NCBI GenBank assembly: GCA_025355915.1
Contig: JANXYT010000298.1
Coordinates: 1 to 10,877 of the forward strand
Length of the DNA: 10,877 nt
From: Holophagaceae bacterium
GTDB lineage: Bacteria > Acidobacteriota > Holophagae > Holophagales > Holophagaceae
Reading direction: 5' to 3'
Part shown: positions 5,140 through 10,877 of the stretch, in pieces
Layout: each line of letters starts with the position of its first letter
Numbering within the stretch: the stretch's first letter is position 1
Notes under the pieces: generated by a model
The model's input: only the letters and a program-made list of their open reading frames with translations
Databases searched by the model: none
What the model was told of the DNA's origin: nothing
Program-made: the position numbers and the translations under genes

Positions 5140-6135
5140 ATGTGCATCAGACCCTCGTCCCTGCTCTGGGGCCTCTTCCTTGCCGTGGGCGGGACGGCCC
5201 TGGTGCTGCGCCTGCGGATGCCCGGACACTGGGCGCTGCCCTGGATGACGGCGATCCTGCTGCTTCTGCTGGCCCTCCGGGTGCTCACCATGATCCGCGA
5301 CTGGCGGCAGGGACGGCTTGCCGGCACGCGGATCATGCTGCCAGCCCTGATCCTGGTGGAAGGCCTGGGCCTGATTCTCACCCGGACCTCGGACCTGGCC
5401 CTCAACCTGCGCCTGGGCACCGCGCTGGTGCTGGAGGTCCTGCTGCTGATCCTCGCGGTAGGCGCGTGGCGCAACACGCGCTCGCTTCCACGAGCCTGGC
5501 CCGAGGCGCGCATCGCCGCCGCCTTCGAGGCCTTCGTGCCGCCCCGGGCCGCCCGGCTCATGGCCCTGGAGTTGGTGATGCTCGGCAGTGCGATCTGCTT
5601 CCTGTTCGGTGGTTTCCGCAAGCCCGCACCGCCCGGCTTCAGCCTCCACAGGGAAACCTTTCTGCGGGCCTTTCTCCCGGTCCTGCCCCTGTTGATTCCC
5701 ACAGACCTGTTCCTGATCCATGCCCTGTTTCCCCGCATGGCCCCATGGCTGCGCTGGTTCCTCCACGTTTCCACGGTCTATTCAGTGCTCTGGATGATTG
5801 GTCTCTACGCAACCTTGAAGCAGCGGCCCCATCAAGTGGATGAAACCTTTGTGAGTCTGCATATGGGGCTTCTGGGCTCCCTGAGGCTACGCAAGGATCA
5901 GATTCTTTCGGCAGCGCCCTTGCCCGAATTCGACGATGACTGGACCAAGCGCGATTACATGCAGGGGGTGCACAAATTGGTGAGAACGGGAGCGCCTGCA
6001 GTGGAATTGCGGCTCACCGAGGCAGTCGTCAGCACCGGTCTGCTGGGGCCCAGTTCCCGCCGATGCGACCGAGTGGCTGTCTCCGTGGATGATCCCTCCG
6101 CCTTCCTCGCCGCCCTGGGACAGCCATGCGCCTGA
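5140..6135 (+). CDS. Polytopic membrane protein of unknown function with C-terminal soluble domain
   Basis: I do not recognise this family. Numbered from the upstream ATG at 5134 (333 residues), hydrophobic segments lie near 8-26, 35-54, 66-82, 93-111, 141-160, 178-198 and 205-226, so about seven membrane helices. Residues 235-330 form a soluble tail. It has a strand-like V-S-L-H-M-G-L-L-G-S-L-R-L-R, an acidic loop F-D-D-D-W, then V-E-L-R-L-T-E-A and V-A-V-S-V-D-D-P-S-A-F-L-A-A-L. This strand pattern and the closing D-D-P-x-x-F-L-x-x-L resemble PH-like domains attached to membrane proteins, which I offer tentatively. Two ATGs are possible. GGAGG (5128-5132) is 7 bases before 5140 but only 1 before 5134, so 5140 is preferred. 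The stop overlaps the hrpB start by 10 bases, so the two are very likely one operon. Confidence 0.8.
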   Translation: MCIRPSSLLWGLFLAVGGTALVLRLRMPGHWALPWMTAILLLLLALRVLTMIRDWRQGRLAGTRIMLPALILVEGLGLILTRTSDLALNLRLGTALVLEVLLLILAVGAWRNTRSLPRAWPEARIAAAFEAFVPPRAARLMALELVMLGSAICFLFGGFRKPAPPGFSLHRETFLRAFLPVLPLLIPTDLFLIHALFPRMAPWLRWFLHVSTVYSVLWMIGLYATLKQRPHQVDETFVSLHMGLLGSLRLRKDQILSAAPLPEFDDDWTKRDYMQGVHKLVRTGAPAVELRLTEAVVSTGLLGPSSRRCDRVAVSVDDPSAFLAALGQPCA

Positions 6136-8612
6136 GCCTGCGCCAACCGCTACCCATTGATCCCCTGCTGCCCCAAATCATCGCGAGCCTGCGGGGGAAT
6201 CCCAACCTGGTGCTGCAGGCGGATCCCGGTGCCGGTAAGACCACCCGGGTGCCGCCGGCCCTGCTGGAGGCGGGCCTGCTGGGCGACGGTGAATGCTGGA
6301 TCCTCGAACCCCGGCGCCTGGCGGCCCGCCTCGCGGCCACCCGCGTGGCCGATGAGCTGGGCGAACCCCTGGGCCAGCGCGCGGGCTACGCCGTACGCTT
6401 CGAGCAGAAAGTCTCCAAGGCCACACGCCTGCGCTTCGTCACCGAAGGCCTGCTGCTGCGGCGCCTGCATGGCGATCCACGGCTGCGCGGCATCGCCGCC
6501 GTGGTGCTGGACGAGTTCCACGAACGGCACCTGCACACGGACCTCGGCATCACGCTGCTCCGCCGCCTCCAACGCGAAGCGCGGCCCGACCTGAAGCTGT
6601 TGGTCATGTCCGCCACGCTGGATCCTGGCCCCGTGGCCGCCTACCTCGACGCTCCCGTGATGAAAAGCGAGGGGCGGGTCTTCCCGGTGGACACGGCCTT
6701 TCTGCCCCGGCCGGATGACCGGCCCATTGAGCAACAGGTGGCCGATGCCCTGGATCGTCTTTACGGCGAGGGCGAGGGACTGCGCGGCCACACGCTCGTC
6801 TTCCTGCCGGGCGCCGCGGAAATCCGGGCCTGCCTGAAGGGTTGTGCGGCCATCGCGCAGCGGCTGGGACTGAGCCTCCGTCCCCTGCACGGCGAGCTGT
6901 CCCCCGATGCCCAGGCCCATGCCCTGGAAATCACCGGAGCCCCGAAGGTCATCCTCAGCACCAATGTGGCCGAAAGCTCCGTCACGCTCGATGGCATCGG
7001 CGCCGTGGTGGATTCGGGCCTGGGCCGGGAGGCGTCGCATTCGCCCTGGTCGGGCCTGTCGGGCCTGCGCACCGTGCGCATCAGCCAGGCCCGCTGCGTG
7101 CAACGCACGGGCCGCGCCGGACGCACGGGGCCGGGCCGCTGCCTGCGTCTCTACACCGAGGCCGACTTCGGAGCCCGGTCCGCCTTCGATATGCCGGAAT
7201 TGCAGCGCTCGGACCTGGCGGAATCCATTCTCACCCTGCACGGCATGGGCATCCCGGAGCCCATGGCCCTGGCTTGGTTCGAGGCCCCGCCCATCGCATC
7301 CCTGACGGCGGCGGAGATCCTGCTCGCGCGCCTCGGCGCCCTGGAGAATGGCGCCCTCAGTGCCGTGGGCCGCCGCATGGCGGACCTGCCTCTGCATCCG
7401 CGTCTGGCCCGGCTCGCCGTGGCGGGCGAGGATCTCGGCATTCCCCAACTGGCCCTGCGCGCCGCCGCTCTGCTGGAGAACGGCAACCTGTCGGCCCGCC
7501 AGGGCCTGGACCGGGCCCCGGTGAAAACGGGCCACGGCGCGGATTCGGACCTGCTGCTGCGCCTGGATCAGTTCGAGGAGGCGGAGGCTGCGGGCTTCGG
7601 CCCGGGGGCCTGCCGGGCCGCGGGCCTGGACAGCGCCGCCATCCAGCGAGCCCGACGGGCGGTGCAGTCCCTGGAGCGCTTCTTGCCCTCCCCCGCCGTA
7701 CCCGCAGATGCGGAGACACGCCTGCTGAAGGCCCTGCTGCTGGCCTATCCCGACCGCGTGGGCCAGCTATCCGCCAATGGCACCTGCGCCTTTGCCGGGG
7801 GTGGCGGGGCGAAGCTGGATCTCGCCAGCCGAGTGCGGCGGCCGGGCCTGATCCTGGCCCTGGAGGCCGAAGCCGTGAAGCAGGGTACCGGCGGGCAGAC
7901 CCTCATCCGCCTGGCCTCCCGTTGCGAGGCGGACTGGCTGTTGGACGCTTTCCCCGAGCGACTGGAAGACGTGGACGAGGTGGCCTTCAACGCCGCGGCG
8001 GGGCGGGTGGAACGGCGCTCGGAGATCCGCTACGACGGCCTGCCCATCGACGCCAGCCGCGGGCCCGCGGATTCGGCGGATCCCCGCGTGGCGATCCTGC
8101 TGGCCGAAGCGCTGCGGGAGCGTCCCCTCGACGAGGTGCCCACGCGGTTCCTGGCCCGGCTGGCCTTCCTGCGCCGGCACCGCCCAGAACTGGATCTGCC
8201 GGAGGATCTGCTGGGGCCCCTGCTGGCCGGTGCCTGTAGGGGGCGGACGACGCTGCGCGAAGTGCAGGACGTGGACTGGCCCGCAGCCCTGCGTCAGGCC
8301 TTCCCCGCCGAAACCCTGCGCCGGCTGGACGCCTGGGCCCCGGAGACCTTCCAGCTGCCCAAGGGCCGGCCCACGAAGATCCACTACGAGGACGATCCGC
8401 CCTGGATCGCCTCACGGCTCCAGGATTTCTGGGGCCTCAAGAAGACTCCCGCCGTGGCCGGTGGCGCCGTGCCCCTGGTGCTGCACCTGCTGGCCCCCAA
8501 CCTGCGCGCCCTGCAGGTCACCACCGATCTGGCCGGCTTCTGGCAGCGGGTCTACAAGGAGCTGCGGCCGGGGTTGTCGCGGCGGTATCCGAAGCATCAT
8601 TGGCCGGAGTGA
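6126..8612 (+). CDS. hrpB: ATP-dependent RNA helicase HrpB (DEAH/RHA family)
   Basis: The 828-residue length is normal for HrpB (about 800-850). The helicase core is complete. Walker A is ADPGAGKTT (32-40), motif Ia is ILEPRRLAAR (59-68), and motif II is DEFHER (129-134), with the DEFH wording usual for HrpB. Motif III is SAT (162-164), motif V lies in ILSTNVAESSVT (276-287), and motif VI is QRTGRAGR (326-333). The helicase-associated region follows. The HrpB-specific C-terminus (about 744-828) contains W-I-A-S-R-L-Q-D-F, L-V-L-H-L-L-A-P-N and V-T-T-D-L-A-G-F-W, and ends Y-P-K-H-H-W-P-E. HrpB is a cytoplasmic RNA helicase-like protein whose exact cellular role is poorly settled; mRNA processing has been shown for some relatives. 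It overlaps the upstream membrane-protein gene by 10 bases and the convergent aldolase gene by 16 bases. Confidence 0.97.
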   Translation: MRLSLRQPLPIDPLLPQIIASLRGNPNLVLQADPGAGKTTRVPPALLEAGLLGDGECWILEPRRLAARLAATRVADELGEPLGQRAGYAVRFEQKVSKATRLRFVTEGLLLRRLHGDPRLRGIAAVVLDEFHERHLHTDLGITLLRRLQREARPDLKLLVMSATLDPGPVAAYLDAPVMKSEGRVFPVDTAFLPRPDDRPIEQQVADALDRLYGEGEGLRGHTLVFLPGAAEIRACLKGCAAIAQRLGLSLRPLHGELSPDAQAHALEITGAPKVILSTNVAESSVTLDGIGAVVDSGLGREASHSPWSGLSGLRTVRISQARCVQRTGRAGRTGPGRCLRLYTEADFGARSAFDMPELQRSDLAESILTLHGMGIPEPMALAWFEAPPIASLTAAEILLARLGALENGALSAVGRRMADLPLHPRLARLAVAGEDLGIPQLALRAAALLENGNLSARQGLDRAPVKTGHGADSDLLLRLDQFEEAEAAGFGPGACRAAGLDSAAIQRARRAVQSLERFLPSPAVPADAETRLLKALLLAYPDRVGQLSANGTCAFAGGGGAKLDLASRVRRPGLILALEAEAVKQGTGGQTLIRLASRCEADWLLDAFPERLEDVDEVAFNAAAGRVERRSEIRYDGLPIDASRGPADSADPRVAILLAEALRERPLDEVPTRFLARLAFLRRHRPELDLPEDLLGPLLAGACRGRTTLREVQDVDWPAALRQAFPAETLRRLDAWAPETFQLPKGRPTKIHYEDDPPWIASRLQDFWGLKKTPAVAGGAVPLVLHLLAPNLRALQVTTDLAGFWQRVYKELRPGLSRRYPKHHWPE

Positions 8613-9283
8613 CCTCCCTCCCGCAACGCCTTCAGCAGCCCGCGCGCCCCGGCCTCCAGTAGGGTGCCATCCAGACCGGTGGCCAGCAGGGTGAAGCCCT
8701 GGGCCTCGTGGGGAAGGATCTCTGCGGCCGTCATGCGAAAGATACCGAGGGGCATGCGCGTGCTCAGGCAGGCCTGGGTGATGGCTTCCAGGGCCGTGCC
8801 GAAGGCTGGGTGACTAAATTCCTCGGGGATGCCCAAGCTGCTGGTGAGATCGTAGGGGCCCACGAACACGGCATCCACCCCCGGCACCCGGGCGATGGCG
8901 CCGATGTTAGCGACGGCCTCCCGGGATTCGGCCTGGACCACCACCAGCCCGCGGCCTCGGACCTGCAAAACCGCCGCCTCTGCCTGAGCGGCCGTGTCCA
9001 CGTGAGGGACGATGATCCCGTCTGCCCCACAGGCAGCCACTGTTTCCAGCATGTCCGCCGCCTGGGGGGGGACCCGCACGAGGCAGGGCATGGAGCCATG
9101 GAGGGCGCGCAGGGTGGCCGCCACTTCGGGAGGGCCGAAGCCGCCGTGTTCACCATCCAGGAAGAGCCAGTCAAAGCCCTGGCTGGCGAGGTGGACGGCG
9201 ACTTCGGGATGCGGAATCTGAACAAGAGTGCCAAGCAAGCGCTCACCGGCGCGAAGGCGTTCCTGAAAGGCGGATGGGGACAT
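8597..9283 (-). CDS. HpcH/HpaI-type aldolase family protein, internally shortened
   Basis: This 228-residue protein belongs to the class II (metal-dependent) pyruvate aldolases related to 2,4-dihydroxyhept-2-enedioate aldolase HpaI. Landmarks are FDWLFLDGEHGGF with His46 (the usual general base), VRVP with Arg70, GADGIIVPHVDTA (86-98), VQAESREAV with metal ligand Glu119, and VFVGPYDLTSSLG with metal ligand Asp145. These residues are all retained. Compared from memory with E. coli HpaI, about 30 residues are missing between A-E-A-A-V (about 101-105) and V-V-V-Q (114-117). That is where the family has its Y-P-P-x-G-x-R-G stretch. This explains the length of 228 against the usual 250-267. The ATG at 9283 has GGGAGG 6 bases upstream (9290-9295). 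The gene is divergent from the GNAT gene and converges on hrpB with a 16-base overlap. The substrate is unknown. Confidence 0.87.
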   Translation of the reverse strand: MSPSAFQERLRAGERLLGTLVQIPHPEVAVHLASQGFDWLFLDGEHGGFGPPEVAATLRALHGSMPCLVRVPPQAADMLETVAACGADGIIVPHVDTAAQAEAAVLQVRGRGLVVVQAESREAVANIGAIARVPGVDAVFVGPYDLTSSLGIPEEFSHPAFGTALEAITQACLSTRMPLGIFRMTAAEILPHEAQGFTLLATGLDGTLLEAGARGLLKALREGGHSGQ

Positions 9284-9351
9284 CGAATACCTCCCTGTCA
9301 GCTTGGACTGGACTGGGTCCCACGGGGACGCTTTCGAGGTACCTTAGAACC

Positions 9352-9837
9352 ATGCTGATGTTCCGTTCCATCCAGCCCCAGGACGACACTGCCGTGGCGG
9401 CCATCATCCGGCAGGTCATGCCGGAATTCGGCGCGGACGGCCCGGGGTTCGCCCTCCATGACCCCGAGGTGGACCACATGAGCGCGGCCTACGCGATTCC
9501 GGGCGCCGCCTACTTTGTGGTGGTGGACGAGGGCGGGAAGGTCGTGGGTGGGGCGGGCGTCGCGGCCCTCGACGGGGGCGAAGCGGGCGTCTGCGAGCTG
9601 CGGAAGATGTACTTCCTGCCCGAGGCCCGCGGCAAGGGCCTGGGCGAGACCTTGCTGCGCCACGGCCTGACGGTGGCTGAGTCCCTCGGCTACCGGACCT
9701 GCTACCTGGAAACCCTCACGGGCATGGACCAGGCGATCCGGCTCTACACGAAGGTCGGCTTCAAGCCCCTTTGCGCGCCCCTGGGCCGGACCGGGCATGG
9801 CGGTTGCGACCACTGGTTCGCGCTGGAGCTGGAATGA
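9352..9837 (+). CDS. GNAT family N-acetyltransferase
   Basis: This protein has 161 residues from the ATG at 9352. It is a single GNAT domain that transfers an acetyl group from acetyl-CoA to an unknown amine. CELRKMYFLPEARGKGLGETLL (81-102) includes the acetyl-CoA pyrophosphate loop R-G-K-G-L-G (93-98). Then come CYLETLTGMDQAIRLYTKVGF (117-137), the usual beta5-alpha4 region, and a conserved-looking tail with PLGRTGHGGCDHW. The wording resembles the acetyltransferase half of the MarR-GNAT fusion proteins, but no MarR part is present. The reading frame opens upstream at 9274, but that start would lie inside the divergent aldolase gene and has no ribosome binding site. GAGGT (9336-9340) is somewhat far from 9352, so the ATG at 9358 remains possible. 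Confidence 0.9.
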   Translation: MLMFRSIQPQDDTAVAAIIRQVMPEFGADGPGFALHDPEVDHMSAAYAIPGAAYFVVVDEGGKVVGGAGVAALDGGEAGVCELRKMYFLPEARGKGLGETLLRHGLTVAESLGYRTCYLETLTGMDQAIRLYTKVGFKPLCAPLGRTGHGGCDHWFALELE

Positions 9838-9843
9838 GGACCG

Positions 9844-9864
9844 TCTTCAGTCTTCAGTCTTCAG
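9844..9864. repeat. Three tandem copies of the heptamer TCTTCAG
   Basis: TCTTCAG occurs three times in perfect tandem at 9844-9850, 9851-9857 and 9858-9864. The array starts 7 bases after the GNAT stop. A G-run follows at once. It does not form a hairpin and is not coding. Confidence 0.9.
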
Positions 9865-9898
9865 TGGGGGGGGAAGGCCCGGTCGAGCGCGTTTTCCC

Positions 9899-9926
9899 GA
9901 TAGCCGACAGCTGATAGCTGACAGCC
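9899..9926. repeat. Four tandem copies of the heptamer GAYAGCY, next to the acpS ribosome binding site
   Basis: GATAGCC, GACAGCT, GATAGCT and GACAGCC follow one another at 9899-9926. This is a 7-base period with transitions at two positions. The AGGAG (9927-9931) of acpS follows directly. A change in copy number would alter the acpS leader but not the spacing between AGGAG and the ATG. Confidence 0.85.
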
Positions 9927-9936
9927 AGGAGTCCCC

Positions 9937-10305
9937 ATGATCGTCGGACTCGGTACCGACTTGTGCCCCCCCTCCCGCTGGCGCCACCTCGTCGAACGCT
10001 TCGGGGCCGAGAAGTGCGCGGGGCGGATCCTCCATCCGGAGGAGGCGGCCTACCTGCTGGGCGGCAACCGCCAGCGGCTGCCGGAGCGCCTGGCGGGGCG
10101 CTGGGCCCTCCGGGAGGCCTTCGGCAAGGCCCTTGGGACTGGCCTGGATGGCTGGTCCTGGAAGGAACTGCGCTACGTGAACGGCCGGCTCTGGTCGGTG
10201 GGAGCCCTGGCCGATCTGCTGGCAGCCAGGGACATCCGAACCCTGCATGGCAGCGTCAGCCACGACGGCGACTTGGCCCTGGCCGTGGTCATTCTCGAAG
10301 GGTGA
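9937..10305 (+). CDS. acpS: Holo-[acyl-carrier-protein] synthase
   Basis: This 122-residue protein is the usual AcpS size. AcpS moves the 4'-phosphopantetheine arm from coenzyme A to a serine of acyl carrier protein, which switches on fatty acid synthesis. MIVGLGTDLC places the Mg ligand Asp8. RFGAEKCAGRILHPEE (21-36) matches the R-F-x-x-R-x-x-x-P-x-E region. AGRWALREAFGKALGTG (53-69) carries the second Mg ligand Glu60 and Lys64; the usual Lys before this Glu is Arg59. HGSVSHDGDLALAVVI (104-119) is the conserved S-x-S-H-D-G close. AGGAG (9927-9931) stands 5 bases before the ATG. It lies 99 bases after the GNAT gene and 58 bases before cheR. Its common partner pdxJ is not present here. Confidence 0.94.
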   Translation: MIVGLGTDLCPPSRWRHLVERFGAEKCAGRILHPEEAAYLLGGNRQRLPERLAGRWALREAFGKALGTGLDGWSWKELRYVNGRLWSVGALADLLAARDIRTLHGSVSHDGDLALAVVILEG

Positions 10306-10363
10306 AGGGGTCGGAAACTCAAGCCCTGGTACCTCAGGCCGATCCCGGGGGGAGGACGACTCG

Positions 10364-10877
10364 ATGGATCCTCTCCCGGCCAAACAGCAAATGACCCTCA
10401 CCGAGTTCCGGAGCCTCCGGGACTATATCTATGCAAAGTCCGGCATCTTCTTCAGCGAATCCAAGCAGTACTTCCTGGAGAACCGGCTCAGCAAGCGGAT
10501 CGGTGAAATGAAGCTGCGGAATTACGCCGACTACCTGGCCCTGCTCCAGGGCAGCCAGGGGCCCTCGGAGCTGAAGCGGCTTTTCATTGAGATCACCACC
10601 AACGAAACCAGCTTCTGGCGCAACCCACCCCAGATCGAGGCCTTCCAGAATATCGTGCTGCCCGATGCCGTGAAACAGGCCCGGGAGCGGGGCCAGAGCC
10701 GTCTGCGCATCTGGTCGGCCGCCTGCTCCAGCGGCGAGGAGCCCTACACCCTGGCCATGATTTGCCACGATTTGAAGGACACGGTGCTGCGGGGATTCAC
10801 GGTGGAGATCCTGGGCACGGACATCAGCGAGAAGGTGCTGGCCCAGGCCCAGGACGGCGTCTACAACAGCTACACCC
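10364..10877 (+). CDS. CheR-type chemotaxis protein methyltransferase (3' end outside window)
   Basis: The frame is open from the ATG at 10364 to the right edge, giving 171 codons of a family usually about 270-290 long. The ATG has GGAGGA (10351-10356) 7 bases upstream. Residues 10-72 match the helical CheR N-terminal domain: F-R-x-L-R-D-Y-I-Y-x-K-S-G-I, then R-L-S-K-R. Next comes FIEITTNETSFWRNP (74-88), the family's T-T-N-E-T-S-F-F-R stretch with Trp in place of the second Phe. IWSAACSSGEEPYTLAM (116-132) is the S-adenosylmethionine motif, and EILGTDIS (148-155) is the second cofactor-binding strand. CheR methylates glutamates of chemoreceptors in adaptation. Whether this is a chemotaxis CheR or one from a related signalling cluster cannot be told, because its neighbours lie outside the window. 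Confidence 0.94.
   Translation, partial: MDPLPAKQQMTLTEFRSLRDYIYAKSGIFFSESKQYFLENRLSKRIGEMKLRNYADYLALLQGSQGPSELKRLFIEITTNETSFWRNPPQIEAFQNIVLPDAVKQARERGQSRLRIWSAACSSGEEPYTLAMICHDLKDTVLRGFTVEILGTDISEKVLAQAQDGVYNSYT

Noticed and set aside
5029..5774. Two 245-codon minus-strand frames opposite the membrane-protein gene, which could be mistaken for the missing transketolase N-terminal half
   Set aside because: Neither shows a thiamine diphosphate motif (G-D-G with a following N-N) or any transketolase block. Both are composition artefacts opposite a clear membrane protein.
6150..7535. 461-codon reading frame on the minus strand inside hrpB
   Set aside because: It is antisense to a complete and well-conserved helicase. 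Its residues show the Ala/Gly/Gln/Arg bias of an antisense frame in GC-rich DNA, with no domain.
6842..8239. 465-codon plus-strand reading frame in another frame of hrpB
   Set aside because: It is made of Gly/Pro/Arg/Ala runs and overlaps hrpB fully. It is a GC-rich out-of-frame artefact.
9274..9351. 26-residue N-terminal extension of the GNAT protein
   Set aside because: It would start inside the divergent aldolase gene, has no ribosome binding site, and its residues do not belong to the GNAT fold.
9844..9926. CRISPR-like reading of the short repeats before acpS
   Set aside because: The units are 7 bases, directly adjacent and without spacers, and no cas gene is present.
9847..10401. 184-codon minus-strand frame opposite acpS
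   Set aside because: It is antisense to a convincing AcpS and translates the heptamer repeats. There is no family signal.
1..10877. A new defence, mobile or biosynthetic system spanning several genes
   Set aside because: The genes are mostly housekeeping or common metabolic families with mixed strands. No linked set of unknown genes, nuclease, transposase or toxin pair is visible. Only the single-gene and intergenic oddities listed above stand out.

Overview
This is a GC-rich bacterial chromosomal window with short spacers and genes on both strands. It holds eleven complete or near-complete genes plus two cut by the window edges (ssb on the left, cheR on the right). Strong Shine-Dalgarno sites, a TTG start, a HrpB helicase, an AcpS, a GGDEF enzyme and a CheR point to a free-living Gram-negative-type bacterium. 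The overall style would fit Acidobacteriota (Holophaga/Geothrix type) or a deltaproteobacterial lineage. That placement is a guess from general impression and rests on no marker gene.

Left part (1-2640): the 5' end of ssb (minus strand) is divergent from a PuuD-like class I glutamine amidotransferase/peptidase C26. A 275-base spacer follows. It is AT-rich and bracketed by AGTGCGTCC repeats, and it is the most compositionally foreign stretch here. Next come a small exported, possibly lipid-anchored protein, a terminator-like hairpin, and a soluble diguanylate cyclase with intact GGDEF and I-site behind a duplicated coiled-coil segment.

Middle part (2640-5130): a TTG-started enoyl-CoA hydratase/isomerase of PaaG-like active-site type converges on a two-gene minus-strand operon. 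That operon is the C-terminal half of a split transketolase, with no N-terminal half beside it, and a 100-residue PH-like protein joined to it by a TAATG stop/start overlap. The convergent gap carries a long imperfect inverted repeat built from 10-base units, of a kind scattered between genes in many bacteria.

Right part (5130-10877): a polytopic membrane protein of unknown function overlaps hrpB by 10 bases. hrpB in turn overlaps, tail to tail, a short HpcH/HpaI-type aldolase. Divergent from the aldolase is a GNAT acetyltransferase. Then comes a 99-base spacer with two different 7-base tandem repeat arrays, then acpS and the start of cheR.

There is no CRISPR array, rRNA, tRNA, recognisable transposase or phage gene, and no gene-free stretch over 300 bases. 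I see no convincing new multi-gene system. The parts most worth a second look are the intergenic repeat structures, the orphan transketolase half with its PH-like partner, the shortened aldolase, and the uncharacterised membrane protein coupled to hrpB.
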